From the IMG/VR virus record IMGVR_UViG_3300045131_001168, positions 1 through 22,245 of that record: DNA of 22,245 nt. One strand, 5' to 3'. Both the position numbers and the translations under genes were made by a program. The DNA is from a virus. A model generated the notes under the pieces. That model was not told the origin of the DNA and did not search any database. It worked only from the letters and a program-made list of their open reading frames with translations. Of this stretch, positions 15,635 to 21,334 are shown piece by piece. Each line of letters opens with the position of its first letter. The first letter of the stretch is position 1.

Positions 15635-16093
15635 ATGGACGAGAGTCATATCGCGCGAGAACTGATGGCCATAGCAGGGAAGTTGGCGGGAGACGACGCC
15701 AACTTCCTTACTGCTTTCAAAAGGCTGGCCAGTCGGTATGGATGCGTGGACGTCAAAGCCCGGAATGGCATCTTCGAACTCAAGAAGGTTGTGGCGTCCG
15801 ATGAGAAGGGCGAGGACGTTGTCGGCTATGTGGTTCGAGGAGAGTTTATGGACCGGCCAGGGGGGCTTTGGTTCGAGGCGAATTTCTGGGTTGGAGTCGT
15901 TGGGGAGATTGGTATAGACCTTTCCTCCGAGTCTACCTATGGGGCGACGATTCCGAATGGGTCAGAGGCTTTGATGGAGCGAGAGCTTCACTCGGAGCTG
16001 TTCAAGGGGATTGAAGAAGAGGCCCGTGACTTCATGAGCCGTCATGGACGGAAGTTGCGGGAATTTGTTCCAGGCCTTGTTGGAGGTGTGTGA
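15635..16093 (+). CDS. Hypothetical protein upstream of the protease
   Basis: ATG 15635 (GGAG at 15624-15627) is preferred over the adjacent TTG. The 152-residue product begins MDESHIARELMAIAGKLAG, the clearest intact copy of the recurring terminal helix. The body is alpha/beta (NGIFELKKVVASDEKGEDVVGYVVRG, LWFEANFWVGVVGEIGIDL) and ends in a charged helix. Its TGA overlaps the next start (TGATG), so the pair is coupled. A role in the prohead core is possible from position, but nothing in the sequence shows an activity. Confidence 0.75.
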   Translation: MDESHIARELMAIAGKLAGDDANFLTAFKRLASRYGCVDVKARNGIFELKKVVASDEKGEDVVGYVVRGEFMDRPGGLWFEANFWVGVVGEIGIDLSSESTYGATIPNGSEALMERELHSELFKGIEEEARDFMSRHGRKLREFVPGLVGGV

Positions 16094-17103
16094 TGTCGGG
16101 TGTTCGCAGATGTTCCAGCGAGGGATGTATGACGGCTGCTGTTGGCAGGACCGTCAACCTTGATATGCCACTGGCCTCCGTTCTCTTGGACCCTGCCAAG
16201 GATTGGGACCGTCTGACCCTTGGTCGGAATCGGACGGCTGGGGCTAGGAATATCAAGGTAGACTGGAACACCTTCACTCAGGACCAATTCCTCTTCTCTC
16301 ATTGCTCCATCGTGGCGTCTGTGAAAGCGGAGGCTGATTGCTTCCGGATTGACCCGGTTTGTTCTCCCTTGGTGAATAAGAATGGGAATGCCTGGACGAA
16401 TCCGGTTTTGCTGGCCACCTTCCGGAGCTTTATTGGTGGCGAGAACTATGTGGAGCATATCCAGGTACCGGAGCTTTCCAAGGGGAAGTTGCTGGATGCG
16501 GTCATTCGGCCAGTGACCTACCACAATGAGAAGTTGAAGAAGGATGCCGACGTCTACTTCGTTGACATCCTGGTTGCCACCAACCGGAAGCACGGCAAAC
16601 TCTGCAAAAGGATTGCCACCGGGGAGCTGAATACTCTCTCGATGGGCTGTCTGGCTGATTGGGTGCAGTGCAGTCGGTGCGGGGTGATGTTGAAGGACGG
16701 GGAAGAGAACTGCGAGCATATCGACCATCAGCTCCTCTCGACCTACATCGACGATGATGGGGTGGAGCGGGTTGTCGCCGAACTCTGTGGACGGTGTATT
16801 CCGGACAAGGATGGCAACCTTGTTGGGGACCCGGAGAGTTGCAAGTTCATCGAAGCATCCTGGGTGGAGAAGCCGGCCTTTGAAGGGGCGGTTCTCAATC
16901 ACTTACTTTCGGAGCTTCCGAAGGCTGCTCACATTCTGGAGTTCTCGTCTTCCCGACTGGAGGAGACGGTTGAGCAGATGTTCCGGATGCGGGTGGCGGA
17001 CACTCATGGGATGGTGACTCTTCGGGTTGCCATGTATGAGTTGATGAGGCGGCGGCGGATGGCGATGGCGGAACGAGTTGCCAATTCGATTCGGAGCCGC
17101 TGA
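16093..17103 (+). CDS. Probable prohead maturation protease (T4 gp21-like) with zinc-ribbon insert
   Basis: ATG 16093 has TGGAGG 6 bases upstream. The 336-residue product contains the pattern of the assemblin-like prohead proteases: NPVLLATFRSFIGGENYVEHIQVPE (candidate catalytic His122), SKGKLLDAVI, VYFVDILVATNRKHGKL, IATGELNTLSMGC (candidate Ser183) and SCKFIEASWVEKPAFEGAVL. The enzyme cleaves scaffold and capsid proteins during head maturation. Between the Ser and the last block is an insert with C193-x2-C196, C207-x-H209 and C232-x2-C235, a likely zinc site. The C-terminal helix ends RRRRMAMAERVANSIRSR, another copy of the terminal helix. Place between portal and scaffold/capsid agrees with T4 order. 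Catalytic residues are my reading, not proven. Confidence 0.62.
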   Translation: MSGVRRCSSEGCMTAAVGRTVNLDMPLASVLLDPAKDWDRLTLGRNRTAGARNIKVDWNTFTQDQFLFSHCSIVASVKAEADCFRIDPVCSPLVNKNGNAWTNPVLLATFRSFIGGENYVEHIQVPELSKGKLLDAVIRPVTYHNEKLKKDADVYFVDILVATNRKHGKLCKRIATGELNTLSMGCLADWVQCSRCGVMLKDGEENCEHIDHQLLSTYIDDDGVERVVAELCGRCIPDKDGNLVGDPESCKFIEASWVEKPAFEGAVLNHLLSELPKAAHILEFSSSRLEETVEQMFRMRVADTHGMVTLRVAMYELMRRRRMAMAERVANSIRSR

Positions 17104-17106
17104 CGG

Positions 17107-17844
17107 ATGCACGAGATTCTCTATTATGCCGCTGTGGGATTTGCTGCCCAGATGGTTGATGGGACATTGGGCATGGCCTATGGCGTCAGTGCATCTACTC
17201 TTCTACTTGGTGGAGGGATGGCTCCTGCTGCGGTGAGTGCGACTGTCCATGCTGCTGAAGTGTTCACGACAGGGGCTTCTGGAGTTTCTCACAGGTTATT
17301 TGGGAATGTGGATGAGAAGCTCTTTATGAGGTTGGTTGTTCCGGGAGTTATTGGGGCGGTGGTTGGTGCCTACATCTTGGCCAGTCTTCCAGGGGAGAGA
17401 CTCAAGCCATTGATTGCAGCTTATCTCTTATTCATGGGGCTTCTGATTGTTTACAGGGCACTGAGGAACATGTCGGAGAGGGTGGTTACGACTCATTTGG
17501 TTCCTCTTGGGTTCTTTGGAGCTTTTGTGGATGCGATTGGTGGGGGAGGATGGGGGCCGGTGGTCACATCAACCTTGGTGGCCAGGGGGAATCCGATTCG
17601 GTCTACGGTGGGGACGGTAAATGCGGTGGAGTTCTTTGTGACGGCTGCGGCATCGGTGACTTTTATCATGATGCTGGGGGTGGGGTTCTGGAAGGTGATT
17701 GTTGGACTTGCGTTGGGAGGATTGCTCGCGGCTCCATTGGCCGCTTTGGCATGCAAGAGACTTCCATTGCGGCCATTGATGTTTGTGGTTGGAGTTCTGG
17801 TTGCTGTGTTGAGTATGAGAACACTCATGAGTTCGATGCTGTGA
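17107..17844 (+). CDS. TauE/SafE-family membrane transporter
   Basis: The complete 245-residue polytopic membrane protein has about eight hydrophobic segments. It shows the two half-repeats of the family: residues 8-30 VGFAAQMVDGTLGMAYGVSAS and ATVHAAEVFTTGASGVSH, then GFFGAFVDAIGGGGWGPVVTSTL (about 137-160) and VNAVEFFVTAAAS. Relatives export sulfite, sulfoacetate or other sulfur-containing organic anions from bacteria. It starts 3 bases after the protease stop and is followed by a 40-base gap, so it is co-transcribed with head genes. No truncation or frameshift is seen. It would sit in the host membrane and change sulfur or anion flux during infection; the substrate is not readable from sequence. 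Confidence 0.9.
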   Translation: MHEILYYAAVGFAAQMVDGTLGMAYGVSASTLLLGGGMAPAAVSATVHAAEVFTTGASGVSHRLFGNVDEKLFMRLVVPGVIGAVVGAYILASLPGERLKPLIAAYLLFMGLLIVYRALRNMSERVVTTHLVPLGFFGAFVDAIGGGGWGPVVTSTLVARGNPIRSTVGTVNAVEFFVTAAASVTFIMMLGVGFWKVIVGLALGGLLAAPLAALACKRLPLRPLMFVVGVLVAVLSMRTLMSSML

Positions 17845-17884
17845 TTCGAGTTGGTGGCGTATCAAGAAACAGGAGGTTAAGGCA

Positions 17885-18145
17885 ATGAAGACGGACAAGG
17901 AAGTGCAGGCTTCGATTCAGGCGATGGAGCGGAAACTCTTCGCGACGGATGATGCTGAGATTGAGCAGGTCGCGGAAGAGGTGGCTACCGAAGAGAAGGC
18001 CATCGTCCAAGAGAGCACGGACGTCAAGCTGGATGGTGACGTGCTTGGCCAGAACGAGAGGGCCATGCAGAACTGGCCGATTGAGGCTCGGCAGAAGGTT
18101 GCCAAGAGCTTGGTGGCTTTGGCCAAATCCATTCTTGAAGAGTAA
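17885..18145 (+). CDS. Small acidic helical protein
   Basis: The 86-residue product is behind AACAGGAGGTT and ATG 17885. Its N-terminal segment VQASIQAMERKLFATDDAE resembles two segments of the next protein (EIQAFEATL and QIKQMEAKLA). The C-terminus reads RQKVAKSLVALAKSILEE, a good copy of the recurring amphipathic helix, this time at the C-terminal end. The middle is acidic. Likely a small core or scaffold-type protein of the prohead, by position and composition. Confidence 0.75.
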   Translation: MKTDKEVQASIQAMERKLFATDDAEIEQVAEEVATEEKAIVQESTDVKLDGDVLGQNERAMQNWPIEARQKVAKSLVALAKSILEE

Positions 18146-18170
18146 TCAGTTCCACTTCTTCGGGTGTAAT

Positions 18171-18190
18171 ACTTTTTTTATATTGAGAAT
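18171..18190 (+). promoter_or_regulatory. Promoter-like box before the capsid operon
   Basis: ACTTTTTTTATATTGAGAAT lies in the 99-base gap before the capsid gene set. It contains TTTTATATTG, close to CTTTATATTC (6107) and CTTTATAATT (784, 14160). TATATT is at 18179-18184, 61 bases before the start codon. A weak hairpin CACTTCTTCGGGTG just upstream with the T run could give partial termination of the preceding transcript. Confidence 0.45.
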
Positions 18191-18244
18191 CAAAGTATAC
18201 GCTTTCGCGCATTTTTTGGTAAGACGGGCACAAGGAGAAACAAC

Positions 18245-18781
18245 ATGAGTGATGAACGCCAGAAGCTCCTTCGCGAGATTCAGGCCTTCGAGGCGACCTT
18301 GAATGGTCGTCCCGAGAGGACTGCCGCGAAGACCGGCAGCTCGCCCAAGGCGGAGTTGCTTGGGCAAATCAAGCAGATGGAGGCGAAGCTCGCCTGCATG
18401 TGCGGTGATGAGAGTGAGTTCGAGGATGAGGGTCCCGTCGCTGGTCCTGTCGAGGGTGACTCCTTCGACGCTTTCGACCTGAAGGCTTCCGAGGTTGACC
18501 CCTCTGGTGTGGAAGAGAGCATCACTCAGGATGGTCTGAGTGCCGTCGCGGAGTTGGAGAACAAGGCCGGTCTTGCCACCGATGGTTCCATGCAGGAAGC
18601 TGCGGGTGGGAAGGTTGCCTCGGCTGGTTATGTTGCTCGGCTGCGTAGCGCGTCGGCCCGTCTGGACCGCGTTGCCACTTACCTTGAGCAGAGTGGAAAA
18701 AAGGCGCTGGCTCTCCGCGTTGACAAAATCGCGGATGCCATTGACGCCCGAATCAAGAAGGAGGAAGGCATCAATGGATAA
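18245..18781 (+). CDS. Acidic scaffold- or core-like protein
   Basis: The 178-residue product starts behind ACAAGGAG. The N-terminal half has two similar helices, LLREIQAFEATLNGR and LLGQIKQMEAKLACM, then an acidic disordered stretch (DESEFEDEGP...EGDSFDAFD). The C-terminal 60 residues are basic helices (VARLRSASARLDRVATYLEQ, ALRVDKIADAIDARI). An acidic middle with helical ends, immediately before another scaffold-like gene and the capsid genes, suits a scaffold or internal core protein. It overlaps the next gene by 8 bases. Family not recognised. Confidence 0.72.
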   Translation: MSDERQKLLREIQAFEATLNGRPERTAAKTGSSPKAELLGQIKQMEAKLACMCGDESEFEDEGPVAGPVEGDSFDAFDLKASEVDPSGVEESITQDGLSAVAELENKAGLATDGSMQEAAGGKVASAGYVARLRSASARLDRVATYLEQSGKKALALRVDKIADAIDARIKKEEGING

Positions 18782-19784
18782 GCGCGTTCGTCTTACCGCC
18801 AGGAAGGCTGCCGATGGCAGCATCCCCTATCCGGGGAATGTGAACCAGCCGGGTCGTACGGACCCTGCCGCCGACAAGTATGACAACTTCGAGCAGAAGG
18901 TCAACCACGAGTTGCCCGATATGCGGACGGACTGGAAGGGTGACTCCCGCGACGAAATCGGTTTCGGTATCCCCGAAGCCTGGGGCAAGAACCCCACCAC
19001 CGCGAGTGTCAAGGTCGCCGCGAACAAGGCCGTGAAGTTGGCCTACCTGCTCCTGGGCGAGAAGGTCGAAGAGGAAGTCATCGAAGCTCAGGCTCGTGAT
19101 TTCATGATGCTCGGCCCCGTCGCCATCGACCGCAGCCTGACTCGCTTCGCCAAGACTCAGAGCCTCTACGCCAAGAGCGAAGAGACTGAAGAGGGCGAAG
19201 AGAAGACCGCCGCCAAGGGTGAAGTCCCCGAAGCCTTCAAGAAGAACTGGGACAAGGGCGACGACAAGAAGGATGAGAAGAAGGACGACAAGGCTGAGAA
19301 GGACGCCAAGAAGGCTGCTGAGGACGCCGATGCGGCTGAGAAGGCCAAGAAGGCTGCCGAGGAAGCTGAGAAGGCTGAGAAGGCCGAGAAGGAAGCCAAG
19401 AAGGCCGCTGAGGAAGCTGACAAGGCTGAGAAGGCCAAGAAGGCTGCCGAGGAAGCCGACAAGGCTGAGAAGGAAGCCAAGAAGGCTGCGGAAGAGGAAG
19501 AGGTTTCCGCTTCAAAGAAGGGCTTCGACGTTGAGCTGTCCAGTTCGATGGATGGTGAACTCGATGCCTCCGAAGACGAAGATGGCCGGATTGCTGGGTT
19601 GTTTGACGACAATATCCCCTCGGAACTTCCGATGCCCGGCGCGGGCAGGAAGGGGTCTGAGGCCAGCGAGAAGAAAGGCGTCAAGCGTCTCGGCGGACAG
19701 CCCCGCGTCGCGTCGGAAGGCGTGGGCTCCGATATCGGCTCCATCTGGGATGCGCCCCCGGATGTCAGCGAACTGTTCCGATAA
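18774..19784 (+). CDS. Scaffold-like head protein with KAAEEA-type repeats
   Basis: ATG 18774 is set by AAGGAGG about 9 bases upstream; the frame is open to 18540 but that part overlaps the previous gene. The 336-residue product has an N-terminal region rich in Pro/Asp, a helical domain at residues about 80-135 (VKVAANKAVKLAYLLLGEKVEEEVIEA, RSLTRFAKTQSLYAKS), then about 85 residues of Lys/Glu/Ala repeats forming a highly charged helix (about 160-245), then an acidic and Gly-rich tail. Heavy charge, helicity and position just before the decoration and capsid genes suggest scaffold. C-ending codons suggest strong expression. Its start MDKRVRLTARKAA is a weaker match to the recurring terminal helix. 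Confidence 0.72.
   Translation: MDKRVRLTARKAADGSIPYPGNVNQPGRTDPAADKYDNFEQKVNHELPDMRTDWKGDSRDEIGFGIPEAWGKNPTTASVKVAANKAVKLAYLLLGEKVEEEVIEAQARDFMMLGPVAIDRSLTRFAKTQSLYAKSEETEEGEEKTAAKGEVPEAFKKNWDKGDDKKDEKKDDKAEKDAKKAAEDADAAEKAKKAAEEAEKAEKAEKEAKKAAEEADKAEKAKKAAEEADKAEKEAKKAAEEEEVSASKKGFDVELSSSMDGELDASEDEDGRIAGLFDDNIPSELPMPGAGRKGSEASEKKGVKRLGGQPRVASEGVGSDIGSIWDAPPDVSELFR
19258..19505 (+). repeat. In-frame imperfect Lys/Glu/Ala-coding repeat
   Basis: Units such as AAGGCCAAGAAGGCTGCCGA recur at 19341 and 19431, 90 bases (30 residues) apart, embedded in shorter AAGGCTGAGAAGG echoes. The encoded pattern is AEKAKKAAEEADKAEK and relatives. It would form a long single helix and is prone to slip expansion or contraction. 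Confidence 0.75.
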
Positions 19785-19792
19785 GTAACAAG

Positions 19793-19806
19793 GAAAAAGG
19801 AGGGTT
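19793..19806 (+). promoter_or_regulatory. Enhanced ribosome-binding leader, first copy
   Basis: GAAAAAGGAGGGTT precedes the decoration-like gene by 6 bases and is identical to the leader at 20316-20329 ahead of the major capsid gene. An A-rich stretch followed by a strong Shine-Dalgarno site suggests high translation of both products. Confidence 0.6.
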
Positions 19807-19812
19807 CTCGAA

Positions 19813-20307
19813 ATGGCTCTGACGATTCTCATTCGGACTCAGCTCAACAGCCTGCCCGTGTTGAGCGACGACTGCTTCACCAAGCAGAACTACGGGGTGA
19901 ACACCAACGACACCCTGAGCGTCAACACCCCCCGGGGTGTTCTCGGTGGCAGTGTCGCGGCTGTCAGCCCCGGGCTGGACTACACCGCCGTTCCCGGCAG
20001 CGATGAGCTTCCGCCCATCGGTCTGTTCGTGAATGACGCTGCGGGTGCGGCCTTCGAAAACAGCCCCGCCGTCGCCAGCGGCAAGGTCGCTGTCATCAAG
20101 GGTCTTCCCAGCGTCGAAGTCGACGTCTATGAAACCCGCAATGTGGCGGACAACGCCGACCTGACCTATGCTGTCGGCGACATGCTCTACAGCTCGGCCC
20201 AGGGCTTCCTGACCAACGAGGTGTCGAACGAAGGCACGGTGATTGGTATCGTTACCAAGGCACCCTCTACCCAGAGCCCGACTCTCGGCCTGGACCAGCG
20301 CATCTAA
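19813..20307 (+). CDS. Capsid decoration-like protein
   Basis: The 164-residue product is beta-rich, Ala/Val/Ser-rich, and directly precedes the major capsid gene. It has PPIGLFVNDAAG, GKVAVIKG, VDVYETRNV, TYAVGDMLYSSAQGFLT (Y119) and VIGIVTKAPSTQSPTLGL, an arrangement typical of small virion surface proteins encoded next to capsid genes. It shares the C-terminal motif set with the protein at 6156-6764. Start ATG 19813 has AAGGAGGG 8 bases before. C-ending codons and the strong leader suggest it is abundant. Likely role: cementing or decorating the capsid shell; not proved by sequence. Confidence 0.65.
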   Translation: MALTILIRTQLNSLPVLSDDCFTKQNYGVNTNDTLSVNTPRGVLGGSVAAVSPGLDYTAVPGSDELPPIGLFVNDAAGAAFENSPAVASGKVAVIKGLPSVEVDVYETRNVADNADLTYAVGDMLYSSAQGFLTNEVSNEGTVIGIVTKAPSTQSPTLGLDQRI

Positions 20308-20315
20308 GAGAAAAA

Positions 20316-20329
20316 GAAAAAGGAGGGTT
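20316..20329 (+). promoter_or_regulatory. Enhanced ribosome-binding leader, second copy
   Basis: GAAAAAGGAGGGTT, 7 bases before the major capsid start, is the twin of the leader at 19793-19806. The gap of 29 bases between the two genes contains no promoter-like box, so the capsid gene should be transcribed from upstream. Confidence 0.6.
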
Positions 20330-20336
20330 TCAGACA

Positions 20337-21197
20337 ATGGCTCTTGATAACCAGACCAAGTACGAGCTCATCAGCCAGCACATCCGGACTGCCGCTGGCC
20401 GTCAGAAGCTGGCGAGCAGCATGATTCAGCCCCTGCGTCGTCGCCGGGACTACACCTCGGTTGGCCGCAAGGCGTTCTTCGTCGAGCAGCTCCCCGATGG
20501 TGCCCTGCCCATCTACGACAAGGACCCGGCCATCACCGCCTACGTCGTGGGCGAGGAAGGCGAGAACATCGTCGCGGTGGCCAAGCCCAAGCGCGTCCTG
20601 TTCCCCCTGTTCGAGATTGCCAGCAATCCCGAAATCCAGCTCACCGAAATCAAGCAGCGGCGTTTCGACCTCATCGAGCGCAGCGTTGACCTCGGCAAGA
20701 GCGAAATCCAGGCTGAAGAGGACCGCAAGACCTTCGCCGTCATGGATGCCCTGGCCGCTGACCCGACCAACCCGAATCCCCCGATTCCGGTGACCGGCAA
20801 CCTGACCGCCAATGCCCTGGCCGATGCGTTCGCCAGCATCGAGCGGAGCGACATCCGTGTCGCCACCGTCTTCCTCAATGCCAAGGACTATGCCGACCTG
20901 CGCAAGTGGGACCGGGATACCCTCGACATCGAGACCCAGGCCATCCTGCTGAAGACCGGGCTCATGGCCACCCTCTGGGGCGCCAAGCTCATCGTCAGCC
21001 GCATCGTCCCCGAAGGCACTGTCTACTGCTGCGGCGAGGCCGAGTTCTTCGGTCGCATCCCCGTCCGCACCGAGTTGACCGTCCTCAGTGCCGATGACCC
21101 GAAGAACCGGCTCATCGGTTTCAGCATGTTCGAGCAAATCGGCATCGGGGCATACAACCCGTTTGCACTCCAAGTGCTTGAGATCACGCGTGTTTGA
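20337..21197 (+). CDS. Major capsid protein (HK97 fold)
   Basis: The 286-residue product has the layout of HK97-type shell proteins: a helical N-terminal segment (residues 1-30), an E-loop-like region with basic RRRRDYTSVGRKAFFVEQLPDG (about 35-57), AYVVGEEGENIVAVAKPKRVLFPLFEIASNPEI strands, a spine helix (LIERSVDLGKSEIQAEEDRKTFAVMDAL), a P-domain/A-domain with VATVFLNAKDYADLRKW and a closing strand set RIPVRTELTVLSADDPKNRLIGFSMFEQIGIGAYNPFAL. It lacks a long N-terminal scaffold domain, in keeping with separate scaffold genes upstream. It is the most codon-biased gene here and is followed by a strong terminator. Confidence 0.87.
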   Translation: MALDNQTKYELISQHIRTAAGRQKLASSMIQPLRRRRDYTSVGRKAFFVEQLPDGALPIYDKDPAITAYVVGEEGENIVAVAKPKRVLFPLFEIASNPEIQLTEIKQRRFDLIERSVDLGKSEIQAEEDRKTFAVMDALAADPTNPNPPIPVTGNLTANALADAFASIERSDIRVATVFLNAKDYADLRKWDRDTLDIETQAILLKTGLMATLWGAKLIVSRIVPEGTVYCCGEAEFFGRIPVRTELTVLSADDPKNRLIGFSMFEQIGIGAYNPFALQVLEITRV

Positions 21198-21245
21198 AGT
21201 TACTGAGGTGTAAAAGCCGCTCCTAACTAAGAGCTTGTGCTTACT

Positions 21246-21277
21246 AAGCCCCCGGATGAAAGTCCGGGGGCTTTTTA
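21246..21277 (+). terminator. Rho-independent terminator after the capsid gene
   Basis: AAGCCCCCGGA (21246-21256) pairs perfectly with TCCGGGGGCTT (21263-21273) around a 6-base loop TGAAAG and is followed by TTTATTTT. An 11-base-pair GC-rich stem with a T-rich tail is a strong intrinsic terminator that ends the capsid transcript 49 bases after the stop codon. Confidence 0.92.
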
Positions 21278-21300
21278 TTTTGTTGCTATGGTAATATCAA

Positions 21301-21318
21301 GGGTGTATTATAAATGGA
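21301..21318 (+). promoter_or_regulatory. Possible promoter for the downstream endonuclease gene
   Basis: After the terminator, GTGTATTATAAATGG is AT-rich and contains TATTAT and TATAAAT. Read on the other strand it gives TTTATAAT, as in the boxes at 784 and 14160, so orientation is uncertain. Some promoter is expected because a strong terminator stands just upstream. Confidence 0.3.
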
Positions 21319-21334
21319 GGACAATGGAGGTAGT

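Noticed and set aside
18150-18178. Weak hairpin plus T run as a full terminator
   Set aside because: The stem is only about four pairs with a G-T pair, and the T run belongs to the promoter-like box; at most partial termination.
18540-18773. Longer N-terminus for the scaffold-like protein
   Set aside because: It would overlap the previous gene by more than 200 bases in another frame; ATG 18774 has AAGGAGG.
19258-19505. Repeat array as a CRISPR
   Set aside because: Repeats are in-frame, imperfect and contiguous without unique spacers; they encode a charged helix.
19219-19788. Arg-rich + strand frame within the scaffold-like gene
   Set aside because: A frame-shifted reading of the Lys/Glu/Ala repeat, with no independent start signal.
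20304-21173. 289-residue minus-strand open frame opposite the capsid gene
   Set aside because: It results from the strong codon bias of the capsid gene; no start signals and no recognisable domain.
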